From NCBI GenBank assembly GCA_017550165.1, contig JAFZQH010000034.1:1-64000 (forward strand): a stretch of 64,000 nt of DNA. The letters run 5' to 3'. The DNA comes from Lachnospiraceae bacterium (lineage in GTDB: Bacteria; Bacillota; Clostridia; Lachnospirales; Lachnospiraceae). Shown piece after piece: positions 44,071 through 52,742 of the stretch. The notes beneath the pieces were generated by a model. The model saw only the letters and a list, made by a program, of their open reading frames with translations. It was not told the DNA's origin and did no database searches. The stretch's first letter is position 1; each line of letters opens with the position of its first letter. The position numbers and the translations under genes were made by a program.

Positions 44071-45363
44071 ATGGAACAATTTGTTATCAAAGGCGGCAGG
44101 CCACTTGTTGGCACAGTCGAGATTGGTGGTGCGAAGAATGCAGCGCTTGCTATTCTTGCAGCATCTCTTATGACTGATGAGACCGTCACCATAGATAATT
44201 TACCCAATGTAACCGATATCAATGCACTTTTGGAAGCTATAGAGAGAATAGGCGGTCATATTGAACGCACAGGTCCCCATACCATTAAGTTGAACTGTGC
44301 CCACATTGACAGCTTTAATATCGATTGCGAATGCATCCGTAAGATCCGTGCTTCCTATTATCTTTTAGGTGCACTTCTTGGCCGGTATAAAAGAGCTACG
44401 GTCCCCCTTCCGGGAGGCTGTAATATAGGCAACAGGCCTATCGACTTACATCTTAAGGGCTTTCGAAGTCTGGGGGCCAAGATAGATATTTCCCATGGTA
44501 TGATCATAGCCGATTCGGATAACCTTATCGGCTCACATATTTATCTGGACAGCGTATCCGTAGGCGCCACCATCAATATCATGATGGCTGCTTCCATGGC
44601 TAAAGGCAATACCGTTATCGAGAATGCCGCCAAGGAACCCCACGTGGTTGATACGGCCAACTTTCTTAACACCATGGGTGCCAATATCAAGGGCGCAGGT
44701 ACGGATGTTATCAGGATCAGGGGTGTGGAGAAGCTGCATGGTACTGACTACTCCATTATCCCGGACCAGATCGAAGCCGGCACATTTATGTTTGCCGTTG
44801 CAGCGGCCGGAGGAGATGTAACCATTAAGAATGTCATCCCCAAGCATCTGGAATCCATATCCGCCAAGCTTGTGGAAGTAGGATGTGAAGTTACGGAGTT
44901 TGATGACAGTGTCAGGATAGAATGCAAGGGACGGCTGTCCCATACTCAGGTCAGAACCTTGCCCTATCCCGGTTTTCCCACAGATATGCAGCCTCAGATG
45001 GTTGTCGCCATAGGCATGGGTGACGGGACCAGCATTGTGACCGAGAGTATCTTCGAGAACAGGTTCAAATATGTAGATGAGCTCACCAAGATGGGAGCCA
45101 GCATTAAGGTGGAAGGCAACACCGCCATCATTAACGGCGTTGAAGGATATACGGGAGCCCGGGTTGCGGCGCCGGATCTTCGTGCCGGAGCAGCCCTTGT
45201 TATCGCAGGCCTCGCTGCTGACGGCATAACCGTGATAGATGATATCACTTTTGTAGAGCGTGGTTACGAGGGTATCGAGCGTAAACTCAAGAATCTGGGA
45301 GCCCTGATCGAGAAGGTCACTACAGAGAAACAGATCCAGAAATTCATCTTAAAAGTATCATAG
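44071..45363 (+). CDS. murA: UDP-N-acetylglucosamine 1-carboxyvinyltransferase MurA
   Basis: The 430-residue EPSP-synthase-fold enzyme starts at ATG 44071 (EQFVIKGGRPLVGTVEIGGA) after GAGGTG. It has GAKNAALAILAASLM, the active-site loop PLPGGCNIGNRPIDLHLKGF with the catalytic Cys that reacts with PEP and fosfomycin, and ENRFKYVDELTKMGA. It makes the first committed peptidoglycan precursor. A terminator follows directly. Confidence 0.96.
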   Translation: MEQFVIKGGRPLVGTVEIGGAKNAALAILAASLMTDETVTIDNLPNVTDINALLEAIERIGGHIERTGPHTIKLNCAHIDSFNIDCECIRKIRASYYLLGALLGRYKRATVPLPGGCNIGNRPIDLHLKGFRSLGAKIDISHGMIIADSDNLIGSHIYLDSVSVGATINIMMAASMAKGNTVIENAAKEPHVVDTANFLNTMGANIKGAGTDVIRIRGVEKLHGTDYSIIPDQIEAGTFMFAVAAAGGDVTIKNVIPKHLESISAKLVEVGCEVTEFDDSVRIECKGRLSHTQVRTLPYPGFPTDMQPQMVVAIGMGDGTSIVTESIFENRFKYVDELTKMGASIKVEGNTAIINGVEGYTGARVAAPDLRAGAALVIAGLAADGITVIDDITFVERGYEGIERKLKNLGALIEKVTTEKQIQKFILKVS

Positions 45364-45369
45364 ATAACA

Positions 45370-45396
45370 AAAACCGAGATCTTGTCTCGGTTTTTT
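45370..45396 (+). terminator. Intrinsic terminator after murA
   Basis: AAAACCGAGA and TCTCGGTTTT pair around TCTTG, followed by a T-run. The A-run upstream would let it work from both sides, also ending the convergent HD-GYP gene. Confidence 0.92.
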
Positions 45397-45418
45397 AATA
45401 TATTCACTCAGTCATGAC

Positions 45419-46606
45419 CTACAGTACACTGGATATCTTAAGGGAAGGTGTGGTAGACAGATCAAGGAAAGTATCGTCTATCTTGACCACCGGTCTTGAG
45501 ATGGCATTCTTGTTGATCATTACCACGGATCCCCTCTGACCGTTATTAAGTATAACCCATCTGTTCACAAATGATCCGGATACCCTCTCAAGGAATAGGA
45601 AGAGGTATTTGGGATCGAACTTCTTGATACCGTCATGTTCAAACTCTTCCAGGACCTCAAAGGGACATCTGGGGGATCTGTACTTACGCTGACTGGTCAT
45701 GGCATCATACACATCCACGATACCCACAATCCTGGAGAAATCATCTATCTGAGAATCCTTTAGCCCGTTGGGATAACCGCTTCCGTCACACCTCTCATGG
45801 TGATTGAGGATGGCAAGCTTGATCCTGGGGTCAATATCCTTATCCTTCATAAAATTATATCCGAATACGGTGTGGCTGCGGCAGATATTGATCTCGCTCT
45901 GAGTCAGGGGCCCCACCTTGTTAAGAAGAGCCTCCGGAACAAAAAGCTTGCCTATATCATGGAAGAGGCCTGCCATGGTAAGGGTATTGGTCTCCTCCTT
46001 GTCAAGCTTAAGCCACTGTCCCATGGAATTACACATCAAAGCAACATTCTGGCAATGCACGAAAGTAGCATCATCCGAATTACGCATATGATTAAGCATG
46101 TCAAGAACACCCAGGGGGGTAGAATCATCGGGAACAAGAGATTTGATCTGATTGAGGTAATCCTCCGTATCGATCTGCTCATTCTCCTTGATCAGCCTGT
46201 TGAACTTAACCTTATTAACTTCGGAATTAAGGATATAACTAACCTGGTATTCCTGAAACTCCCTGGTATTGCGGGTAGAAGGTCCCGCCTTCATGATCTC
46301 GGACTTGATCTCGCCATCAGGCTCAGAGGGCTTATTGACCATACTTAATATGGCCTCGGAGAAAATCTTCCGGCCATTCTTAATGGGAACGGTAGAACTG
46401 ATATTGGGGTCGATCCTCCAATCGTCTTCCCATTCCTCATTCTCCTCAACTACCGTTACACTGGGAATCTTGTAGAATTCAAGATGTGCAATGTCAAGCG
46501 CCGTGATCTTGGTGCCTGACTTGATGATCAACTGCTTCAGCGGAGTATATACATCCGTTGCGACAATAACTCCCTCTTTTAGTTCTGAAGTTGGTACCTG
46601 CTTCAT
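45419..46606 (-). CDS. HD-GYP domain phosphodiesterase-like protein
   Basis: The 395-residue protein starts at ATG 46606. The N-terminal half (about 1-130) resembles the DUF3391-type linker, and the C-terminal half (about 175-360) is HD-GYP: HCQNVALMCNSMG, AGLFHDIGKLFVPEALLNK, SHTVFGYNF, and LNHHERCDGSGYPNGLKDSQ with the GYP loop. HD-GYP proteins hydrolyse cyclic di-GMP. The metal ligands are present. No signal receiver or membrane part is visible. Confidence 0.88.
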   Translation of the reverse strand: MKQVPTSELKEGVIVATDVYTPLKQLIIKSGTKITALDIAHLEFYKIPSVTVVEENEEWEDDWRIDPNISSTVPIKNGRKIFSEAILSMVNKPSEPDGEIKSEIMKAGPSTRNTREFQEYQVSYILNSEVNKVKFNRLIKENEQIDTEDYLNQIKSLVPDDSTPLGVLDMLNHMRNSDDATFVHCQNVALMCNSMGQWLKLDKEETNTLTMAGLFHDIGKLFVPEALLNKVGPLTQSEINICRSHTVFGYNFMKDKDIDPRIKLAILNHHERCDGSGYPNGLKDSQIDDFSRIVGIVDVYDAMTSQRKYRSPRCPFEVLEEFEHDGIKKFDPKYLFLFLERVSGSFVNRWVILNNGQRGSVVMINKNAISRPVVKIDDTFLDLSTTPSLKISSVL

Positions 46607-46647
46607 TTCCGTCTTTTCCCTCTGTAAGAACAAATCCTTCCATTTTT

Positions 46648-46676
46648 AGTTTAATGTTTCTCTTAATGGGTGTCAA
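46648..46676 (-). promoter_or_regulatory. Sigma-A promoter of the HD-GYP gene
   Basis: On the minus strand TTGACA (46671-46676), 17 bases and TAAACT (46648-46653), about 40 bases before the ATG. Confidence 0.65.
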
Positions 46677-46685
46677 TAAAGGGAT

Positions 46686-47402
46686 TTATTTTTTTTGAAA
46701 ATGATCAAAAATTTCAAAGACCGGATTGGAAGGTTCTATAGCCGCCTCGATCCTCCTGCCGGTCACCGGGTGGGGGAAGACCATCTTTACGGCGGCCAAT
46801 GCCGGAAATGATACCCCTGTCGGTCCGGGTGAGATATCGTTATATTTGCGGTCACCTATTATGGGACATCCCATGTTCTTTAACTGGGCCCTGATCTGAT
46901 GATGTCTTCCGGAAAAAAGCCTTATATCAACCAGAGAAACCCTTCTGCCCTCAAAGGCTCCCTCTTCCGTCACTTTATAGCTGAGGGTGGAAAGAGCAGC
47001 CTTCCTGCCTCCGGCAGTCCTGCTGCCCGGAAGTATCACCTCCGCCATATTGGTCCTGCCATCCCAGACAATATAGTCCTCCAGCCGCCCTTCCGATGGA
47101 TCAGGCACGCCTTCCACCACAGCCGCATACCTTTTTTCAACCTCATCACTTCCGATCTTCTCACCTAAAAATGATGCCGCTTCTTTGGTCTTTGCGAAAA
47201 GAACCAGCCCCTCCACGGGCTGGTCCAATCTGTGAACAAGCCCCAGGTACGGGGTATGGCCGTACTTTGCGAAGAGGTAGTTCTTGATCCCGGTCTCCAG
47301 ATCGGTCTCCGTCAGTCTCTTGGTCTGAACCGCCAGCCCTGCAGGCTTGTTGTATATTAAGATATGATCGTCTTCGTATACTATTCTCTCTATATCCATC
47401 AT
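46686..47402 (-). CDS. RluA-family pseudouridine synthase
   Basis: The 238-residue protein has IVYEDDHILIYNKPAGLAVQ, then YLGLVHRLDQPVEGLVLFAK with the catalytic Asp of the RluA group, and the C-terminal segment SGRHHQIRAQLKNMGCPIIG and DRKYN. The RNA target (23S rRNA or tRNA) cannot be told from sequence. Its start overlaps the M23 gene stop by four bases. Confidence 0.88.
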   Translation of the reverse strand: MMDIERIVYEDDHILIYNKPAGLAVQTKRLTETDLETGIKNYLFAKYGHTPYLGLVHRLDQPVEGLVLFAKTKEAASFLGEKIGSDEVEKRYAAVVEGVPDPSEGRLEDYIVWDGRTNMAEVILPGSRTAGGRKAALSTLSYKVTEEGAFEGRRVSLVDIRLFSGRHHQIRAQLKNMGCPIIGDRKYNDISPGPTGVSFPALAAVKMVFPHPVTGRRIEAAIEPSNPVFEIFDHFQKK

Positions 47403-48694
47403 TGCAAATACTTAAGGGGATCCACCTGGCTTCCGCCGATGAGGATCTCAAAATGAACATGGGGTCCCGTGCTGTTGCCCGTACTTCCGCTGTAGGCAAT
47501 GACCTCGCCCTGTTTTACCGACTGTCCCGGTTTGCAGGCCAGTTTGCTGTTATGGGCATATCTGGTCTGTCTGCCGTCGGGATGGTCTATATACACCACA
47601 TATCCGTAGCTTGACGAGTATTCTGCCCTCTCAACCACGCCGGCGCTGGAAGCAAATACCGGGGTTCCCGTAGAGCAGGCCCAGTCAATGCCCTTATGGA
47701 CGGTGCCCCATCTGGCTCCGAAGCCCGATGAAAATGTGCCTCCCCGGATGGGCTTGATATATGTGGGAGGAGTCTTGGTCCCTTTCTCTACCACTGCGCT
47801 TTTGGATTCCTCCAGGATAACCGCAGCGATAAGTGAATTTCCGGCGGGACGTCCGTTACGGGTCAGGCTCGAATTGGTGGCTATACGCCTGCCGGGAATA
47901 CCTTCTGATATGGTATTGGTCTGGGTACTGTACCAGTCGTCTCTGGGAACGTATTCGATCTCTGCCTGATACTCCTCTTCACCCGTGCTTACATTATTGA
48001 CTATGACCGAAAGAGGGGGCTCGGGAACACTGATGATAAGCTCGTCCCCCACATGAAGGATCTCACCCTCATTTTCAAATCCATTCAGCTCCAGCAGTCT
48101 GGCCAGCTTCATCTCCTGCTGCTGTGCAACAAGAGCCAGGCAGTCTCCCGGTTCCACCACGTATATCTGATTGGTCTCCTGATCTGCGGTGAGAAAGCTT
48201 AATGTCTCCTCATTAGAAAGAATACCATCTTCAGATATCACCGCACTCCTGACAGTCACCTTATCATCAAAATCCATACCCACAGTTCCGGAAGGGATCC
48301 CTTTGTTGGGATAAAAACCGGTTCCCACCCCTTCACCGTACATGGATACATATTTGATCATATTGGATCTGCCGTCATTCCTGATGATGTAGGCATTGGT
48401 CTCTCCATTGCTCTTCAGCCGGTCCTCATCGATACATACACTGAAATTGCCGGTGGAATCATATCTTTCCCTGACGCCCTCAAGGACCGTCTTAACATCC
48501 TCAATAGATCCGAGGCTTACCATATGATCTCCCACATTAATGGTGTATCCTATAACCTTGCCGCCTTCCTGCAATCTCTTCTCCGCCTCGGAAGGCATAC
48601 GATCTTCAATATACATCAACAGAACGAAAAGAGCGATGAATAAAATGATACCCGCTATAACGCCTGCTCTTTTTTTTGCTTTTGATCCCTGCAT
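47399..48694 (-). CDS. LysM-G5-M23 cell-wall endopeptidase
   Basis: The 431-residue protein has one N-terminal membrane segment (about 10-28), a LysM domain near 175-220 (YVVEPGDCLALVAQQQEMKL), a G5 domain (about 225-300) and a C-terminal LytM/M23 domain with TVHKGIDWACSTGTPVFA and TGPHVHFEI. The zinc ligands H, D and the second HxH are in place. It cuts peptide bridges in peptidoglycan. It is coupled to the pseudouridine synthase. Confidence 0.9.
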   Translation of the reverse strand: MQGSKAKKRAGVIAGIILFIALFVLLMYIEDRMPSEAEKRLQEGGKVIGYTINVGDHMVSLGSIEDVKTVLEGVRERYDSTGNFSVCIDEDRLKSNGETNAYIIRNDGRSNMIKYVSMYGEGVGTGFYPNKGIPSGTVGMDFDDKVTVRSAVISEDGILSNEETLSFLTADQETNQIYVVEPGDCLALVAQQQEMKLARLLELNGFENEGEILHVGDELIISVPEPPLSVIVNNVSTGEEEYQAEIEYVPRDDWYSTQTNTISEGIPGRRIATNSSLTRNGRPAGNSLIAAVILEESKSAVVEKGTKTPPTYIKPIRGGTFSSGFGARWGTVHKGIDWACSTGTPVFASSAGVVERAEYSSSYGYVVYIDHPDGRQTRYAHNSKLACKPGQSVKQGEVIAYSGSTGNSTGPHVHFEILIGGSQVDPLKYLQ

Positions 48695-48709
48695 TAATAA
48701 ATCATATCC

Positions 48710-49222
48710 TTAAAAGGAATACTTCCCGTATTCCTCACCTATTCTCCGTACCGTTTCCTCAATTCCAAGCCCCGTCTCATCTATGGTGATATGAGCATAC
48801 TTTTCATAGAGAGGAGTCCGCTCCTCGTAAAGATCCTTCAGGGTCTGACCTTCCCTTAAAAGGACCCCGCGGCCGGCTATATCATTAAGCCTCCTCTCCA
48901 GAACCTCAAAGGGGAGCTTTAAGTAGACTATGATCCCTATATCCGATAAATGCTTCATAGCCTCAGTTCCGTACACCACACTTCCTCCGGTGGATATTAC
49001 AGACTCCTCTGCGACCAGGCCGGAATTGACCCTGTTCTCTATCTCGATAAAACCGTCAACCCCGTCTTCTTCTATGATCCGGGAAAGAAGCCTGTTCTCC
49101 CCGCGCTGTATAAGAAGGTCCACATCAACAAACTGATAACCCAGAACTTTGGCAAGAATAACACCGGCGGTACTTTTACCCACCCCCGGCATACCGATCA
49201 ATACAATATTATTCTTCTTCAT
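48710..49222 (-). CDS. aroK: Shikimate kinase
   Basis: The 170-residue P-loop kinase has IVLIGMPGVGKSTAGVILAK, FVDVDLLIQRGEN (Asp pair), STGGSVVYGTEAM and LNDIAGRGVLLREGQTLKDL. It phosphorylates shikimate in aromatic amino acid synthesis. No other aro gene is in the window. It precedes the M23 gene by 15 bp. Confidence 0.88.
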   Translation of the reverse strand: MKKNNIVLIGMPGVGKSTAGVILAKVLGYQFVDVDLLIQRGENRLLSRIIEEDGVDGFIEIENRVNSGLVAEESVISTGGSVVYGTEAMKHLSDIGIIVYLKLPFEVLERRLNDIAGRGVLLREGQTLKDLYEERTPLYEKYAHITIDETGLGIEETVRRIGEEYGKYSF

Positions 49223-49237
49223 CTTTTATCCAAATCG

Positions 49238-49265
49238 AGAGCGGGCACTGACAAAGGCCCGCTCT
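49238..49265 (-). terminator. Hairpin after the S1 gene
   Basis: AGAGCGGGC and GCCCGCTCT form a 9-bp stem around 10 bases, 6 bases after the S1 gene stop. The T-run is weak (CGATTTGG on the minus strand), so efficiency is uncertain. Confidence 0.65.
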
Positions 49266-49270
49266 ATTAA

Positions 49271-49924
49271 TTACTGATCCAGTTTGATACCTTTAAACAG
49301 ATCGCCCAAAGAAGTGGTGGCTGATTCTGCCTTGGGAAGCTTGAAGACCTCCTCCTTTTCCGGGGCGGGGTTCTCTGCCAGAGCCTTGATACTCAGGCTC
49401 AGCTTGCCGTCCTTAACGGCGATCACCTTAACCTTGACTTCATCTCCCACTTTAAGAACTTCTTCGGGAGTCTTGATCCTCTTAGTGCTTATCTGAGATA
49501 CATGAACAAGGCCGGAAAGACCATCGCCTATATCTACAAACGCTCCGAAATCCTTTAATGACTCCACCTTGCCGTCAAATACAGATCCCACCTTGACGGA
49601 ATTGATCTTATCCTTTTTGGCGGCTCTGGCTTCCTGCTTCAACACATCCTTTGCCGAAAGGATAAGCCTGTTCTGGGACTCATCAACCTCCGTAACGATA
49701 ACCTTTAACTCTTTGAGAAGGTAATCATTAAGATCATCAACCCTCTTAAGGGCTACAAGGGAAGCGGGGATAAATCCTCTGACTCCCTCAACGTTGGATA
49801 CAAGACCACCGCCGCTGACGCCGTCAACGGTAACCTCTATAACAGTCTTATTATCCATGTACTCTTTAAGCTTAGCCCAGCCGGGCTCCATCATCTCTGC
49901 CTGGTTCATATTCTCCGTATCCAT
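49271..49924 (-). CDS. S1 RNA-binding domain protein
   Basis: The 217-residue protein holds two S1 domains (about 22-88 and 105-173). The second is the better match: VGSVFDGKVESLKDFGAFVD then GLSGLVHVSQIS. The first has GGGLVSNVEGVRGFIPASLV. It resembles short RpsA-like or YugI-like S1 proteins of Firmicutes and binds RNA, perhaps on the ribosome. It ends in a hairpin at 49238-49265. Confidence 0.85.
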   Translation of the reverse strand: MDTENMNQAEMMEPGWAKLKEYMDNKTVIEVTVDGVSGGGLVSNVEGVRGFIPASLVALKRVDDLNDYLLKELKVIVTEVDESQNRLILSAKDVLKQEARAAKKDKINSVKVGSVFDGKVESLKDFGAFVDIGDGLSGLVHVSQISTKRIKTPEEVLKVGDEVKVKVIAVKDGKLSLSIKALAENPAPEKEEVFKLPKAESATTSLGDLFKGIKLDQ

Positions 49925-49934
49925 GGATGTCCTC

Positions 49935-50711
49935 CTATACTATTCCCAATATCCTGAGCACGAGAAGTGCAAGATTACCAAGTGATAAAAGCATGGTGAT
50001 AACAACACATGCAGTGGTCCCCAGCAAGGACACCTTCTTATTCTCTACGATATCCAGCTTCTTCTGGATCTCTTCAAGGATAACCTGAATGTTACGATAG
50101 CACTTAACACTCTCGTTATGAACATTCTCGGATATAACATTGACCATCTGGTCATTCCTGCCCGTATCAGCATCCATCTTGCTCTCCAGCTTACTGAAAC
50201 GGTCATTGATCTGTACTATAAGGTTGTTTATCTGTTCTGAATTATTGTTTTCCATAGCTTCCTCAAATTCCTTTAACTGATTATCTTTTTTCTCCATAAG
50301 ACTGTTAAGAAGTTCTACCTGCTGCTTAAGCTCTGCAACCTGCGCCTGAAGATCGGATCTCTCCCGCCCCATCTCTTTGATGGTGGCTGCATTCTCGGCT
50401 TTCTCTCTGACAAGGCTTGCTTCACGCTCTCGAGCACTCTCCTCCCTCTCCCGGGCAAGAGCTGCTTCGCGTACACTCTCTTCTCTCTCTCGGACAAGGG
50501 CTGCTTCGCGATCCCGCGCCCGCTCTTCCTCAAGATCCCTGTCATAATCATAGAGGGGACGCCTGCCGTCATACTCAGGCTCATAGTACCTGTCCCTTCT
50601 GTCATAACCGTAGTCAGGCTCATATCTCCTGCGGTCTCTGCTTCCCGGCCGCCTTCTGCCGGAATCCGCAAATCTGGAGAAATTACTAAACATATTTCCC
50701 ATTATTTTCAC
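49935..50711 (-). CDS. Coiled-coil, C-terminally membrane-anchored protein
   Basis: The 258-residue protein starts with an Arg/Tyr/Asp-rich region (about 15-60, RDRRRYEPDYGYDRRDRYYE), continues as an Arg/Glu-rich coiled coil with near-repeats of REREES (about 65-110) and a second coil to about 225, and ends in one membrane helix (TTACVVITMLLSLGNLALLV). No family was recognised. It lies 10 bp upstream of the S1 gene and is preceded by two strong hairpins. Confidence 0.6.
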   Translation of the reverse strand: MKIMGNMFSNFSRFADSGRRRPGSRDRRRYEPDYGYDRRDRYYEPEYDGRRPLYDYDRDLEEERARDREAALVREREESVREAALAREREESAREREASLVREKAENAATIKEMGRERSDLQAQVAELKQQVELLNSLMEKKDNQLKEFEEAMENNNSEQINNLIVQINDRFSKLESKMDADTGRNDQMVNVISENVHNESVKCYRNIQVILEEIQKKLDIVENKKVSLLGTTACVVITMLLSLGNLALLVLRILGIV

Positions 50712-50729
50712 CTTTCTTATTGGAACATT

Positions 50730-50800
50730 CGGCCCATCCTGAATTTGCCTTCGGCAAATGGGCCGATGCTACATGTAAAGTTTTCATAGAAAACTTTACA
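50730..50800. other. Two strong hairpins in the 116-bp gap after the alarmone synthetase gene
   Basis: CGGCCCAT (50730-50737) pairs with ATGGGCCG (50758-50765) and encloses ATTTGCC-TTC-GGCAAAT (50743-50759), sharing two bases. TGTAAAGTTTTC (50774-50785) pairs with GAAAACTTTACA (50789-50800), 12 bp with loop ATA. Neither is followed by a T-run. They could end the alarmone gene transcript or shape the leader of the coiled-coil gene. Confidence 0.7.
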
Positions 50801-50827
50801 CATTATTCATTCACAAGGCATCTAACC

Positions 50828-51466
50828 TTATGATGTCGCGCTGTATTTTTTAATGGCCTCGTTCAGGGAAAGCATCTTGGCATCAAGATTCGATACGATC
50901 TTGGCGCATTCCCGGAGCTCCTCGCTGAAATAATCAGGCGCATTACCTTCAAATTTGTAATAAATCTTGTGCTCAAGGCTGGCCCAGAAGTCCATGGCTA
51001 TGGTCCTTATCTGTATCTCAACCTTGGTGTCGAACACTGAATCCGACAGGAATATGGGAACCGACACCAGCATATGGTAGCTCTTATAACCGCTTTCCTT
51101 GGGATTCTGGATATAATCCTTGATGGAAATGACCTTCAGGTCACTCTGGTGAGCCAGTATATCGGCCAGGCGGTATATGTCAGAGGTAAATGAACATATG
51201 ACCCTGATACCCGCTATATCATTAACATATTCCACCATGTTCTGGATACTTGTCTCGTATCCGTATCGTTTAAGCTTCTTTACTATGCTCTCAGCCGACT
51301 TGATCCTGGATTTGATATGCTCTATGGGATTATACTGATGAACATGCTGAAATTCATCGTTCAGTATCTCAAGCTTAGTGTTGACTTCCTTCAATGCCGA
51401 GTTGTAAAGAAACATCACTGTTTTCCAACCGTCCGCATCATCGTATAATTTCAATGGTGTGGCCAC
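50828..51466 (-). CDS. Small alarmone synthetase (RelQ/YjbM-like)
   Basis: The 212-residue protein is a stand-alone (p)ppGpp synthetase. It has HVHQYNPIEHIKSRIKSAES, NDIAGIRVICSFTSDIYRLA, SIKDYIQNPKESGYKSYHML and VEIQIRTIAMDFWASLEHKI. There is no HD hydrolase, TGS or ACT domain. It makes the stringent-response alarmone in the cytosol. The start is GTG at 51466 after GGGGGA. Confidence 0.9.
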   Translation of the reverse strand: MATPLKLYDDADGWKTVMFLYNSALKEVNTKLEILNDEFQHVHQYNPIEHIKSRIKSAESIVKKLKRYGYETSIQNMVEYVNDIAGIRVICSFTSDIYRLADILAHQSDLKVISIKDYIQNPKESGYKSYHMLVSVPIFLSDSVFDTKVEIQIRTIAMDFWASLEHKIYYKFEGNAPDYFSEELRECAKIVSNLDAKMLSLNEAIKKYSATS

Positions 51467-51510
51467 TGTATATTCCCCCTGTAAAATGTTGATACACTCA
51501 AGCGATGTAT

Positions 51511-51519
51511 ATTATATCA
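51511..51519 (-). promoter_or_regulatory. Extended -10 promoter of the alarmone synthetase
   Basis: On the minus strand TGATATAAT, an extended -10 (TG-N-TATAAT). No good -35 box is present at 17 bases. Confidence 0.6.
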
Positions 51520-51576
51520 CATACTTTGTAAATAATCATCTGTTTTATGCACTTATACCTTAAAAAACCTTAACCC

Positions 51577-52653
51577 CTACAGATCCAATTTAAGATCGTT
51601 CTCTTTGATCCAGCCGTTACGCCTTAAGGGAAGAGATATCAGCCAGGTAAACACTGCCGGAAGCAAAAAGCATATTAAAAGCATTCCCGCCCAGTCAAAG
51701 GCTGTTATGGCGCCCCTGCTTCCTTCGGCAATATCCTTGATCCATCCGGTATATACACCGATCTGGCCTACAAATCCACAGGTACCCATACCTGAAGCCA
51801 CAGCCGCTCCGTTCATCTTAAAGCCGAAAATACATGTGGCTATGGGGCCGGTAATAGCCGAGCAAAGAGTAGGGGGGATCCAAATACGGGGATTCTTCAC
51901 TATATTGCCCATCTGGAGCATGGATGTTCCTATTCCCTGGGCAAGGAGTCCGCCCCATCTGTTTTCTTTAAAGCTCATAACCGCAAATCCAACCATCTGT
52001 GCACAGCAGCCTGCTACCGCCGCCCCTCCTGCAAGTCCGGTCAGACTTAAGGCTGCGCAAATGGCTGCGCTGCTTATAGGGAGGGTAAGCGCCACGCCCA
52101 CTATCACGGATACTATGATCCCCATAAAAAAGGGCTGAAGCTCCGTAGCCCACATAATGGCTGAACCCACAGCACTTGCCGCACTTCCTATAGCCGGAGC
52201 ACAGGCGATGGACACCAGCACTCCCACACATATGGTGACAAGGGGCGTTATTATGATATCTATCTTGGTCTCTTTTGATACGATCTTGCCCATCTCAGCG
52301 GCAATGATGGTAACGACCAGAACTGCCAGAGGTCCTCCTGCGCCTCCAAGGGTATTGGCTGCTCCGCCTACCGCAAGCAGAGAAAACAGAACAAGCTGGG
52401 GACACTTCAGCGCATATCCTATGGATACTGCCATAGCCGGACCCGTGGCCGCCTTGGCATATGTGCCTATCTGGACCAGGATCTCTACCCCCAACTGTTC
52501 TCCCAGGGTGCTGATAATGGTACCTATAAGAAGGGAAGCAAAAAGGCCCTGTGCCATAGCCCCCAATGCATCTATACCATATCTTTTGGCAGAAAAAATA
52601 ACATCCTTTCTCCTGAGAAACGCCTTAATACCTGTTTCAGTTGAATTACTCAT
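51577..52653 (-). CDS. PTS IIC-type sugar transporter (EIIC_2 family)
   Basis: The 358-residue membrane protein has about ten helices rich in Gly and Ala. It has AMAQGLFASLLIGTIISTLG, AAEMGKIVSKETKIDIIITP, QGIGTSMLQMGNIVKNPRIW and IPPTLCSAITGPIATCIFGF, matching the EIIC_2 group of phosphotransferase permeases. No IIA or IIB gene is next to it, and the substrate is unknown. Members often occur alone. Confidence 0.82.
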   Translation of the reverse strand: MSNSTETGIKAFLRRKDVIFSAKRYGIDALGAMAQGLFASLLIGTIISTLGEQLGVEILVQIGTYAKAATGPAMAVSIGYALKCPQLVLFSLLAVGGAANTLGGAGGPLAVLVVTIIAAEMGKIVSKETKIDIIITPLVTICVGVLVSIACAPAIGSAASAVGSAIMWATELQPFFMGIIVSVIVGVALTLPISSAAICAALSLTGLAGGAAVAGCCAQMVGFAVMSFKENRWGGLLAQGIGTSMLQMGNIVKNPRIWIPPTLCSAITGPIATCIFGFKMNGAAVASGMGTCGFVGQIGVYTGWIKDIAEGSRGAITAFDWAGMLLICFLLPAVFTWLISLPLRRNGWIKENDLKLDL

Positions 52654-52691
52654 TTATCTCTTTTCTCCTTTATCCCTTATATCCGCACAAA

Positions 52692-52720
52692 TCGAGTAGG
52701 GAAAACCCTACTCGACTTTT
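52692..52720. terminator. Terminator between response regulator and PTS genes
   Basis: TCGAGTAGGG and CCCTACTCGA form a 10-bp perfect stem with loop AAAA, followed on the plus strand by CTTTT and on the minus strand by TTTG. It lies 22 bases after the response regulator stop. Confidence 0.75.
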
Positions 52721-52742
52721 AAACTATTATATGCATGATGCG

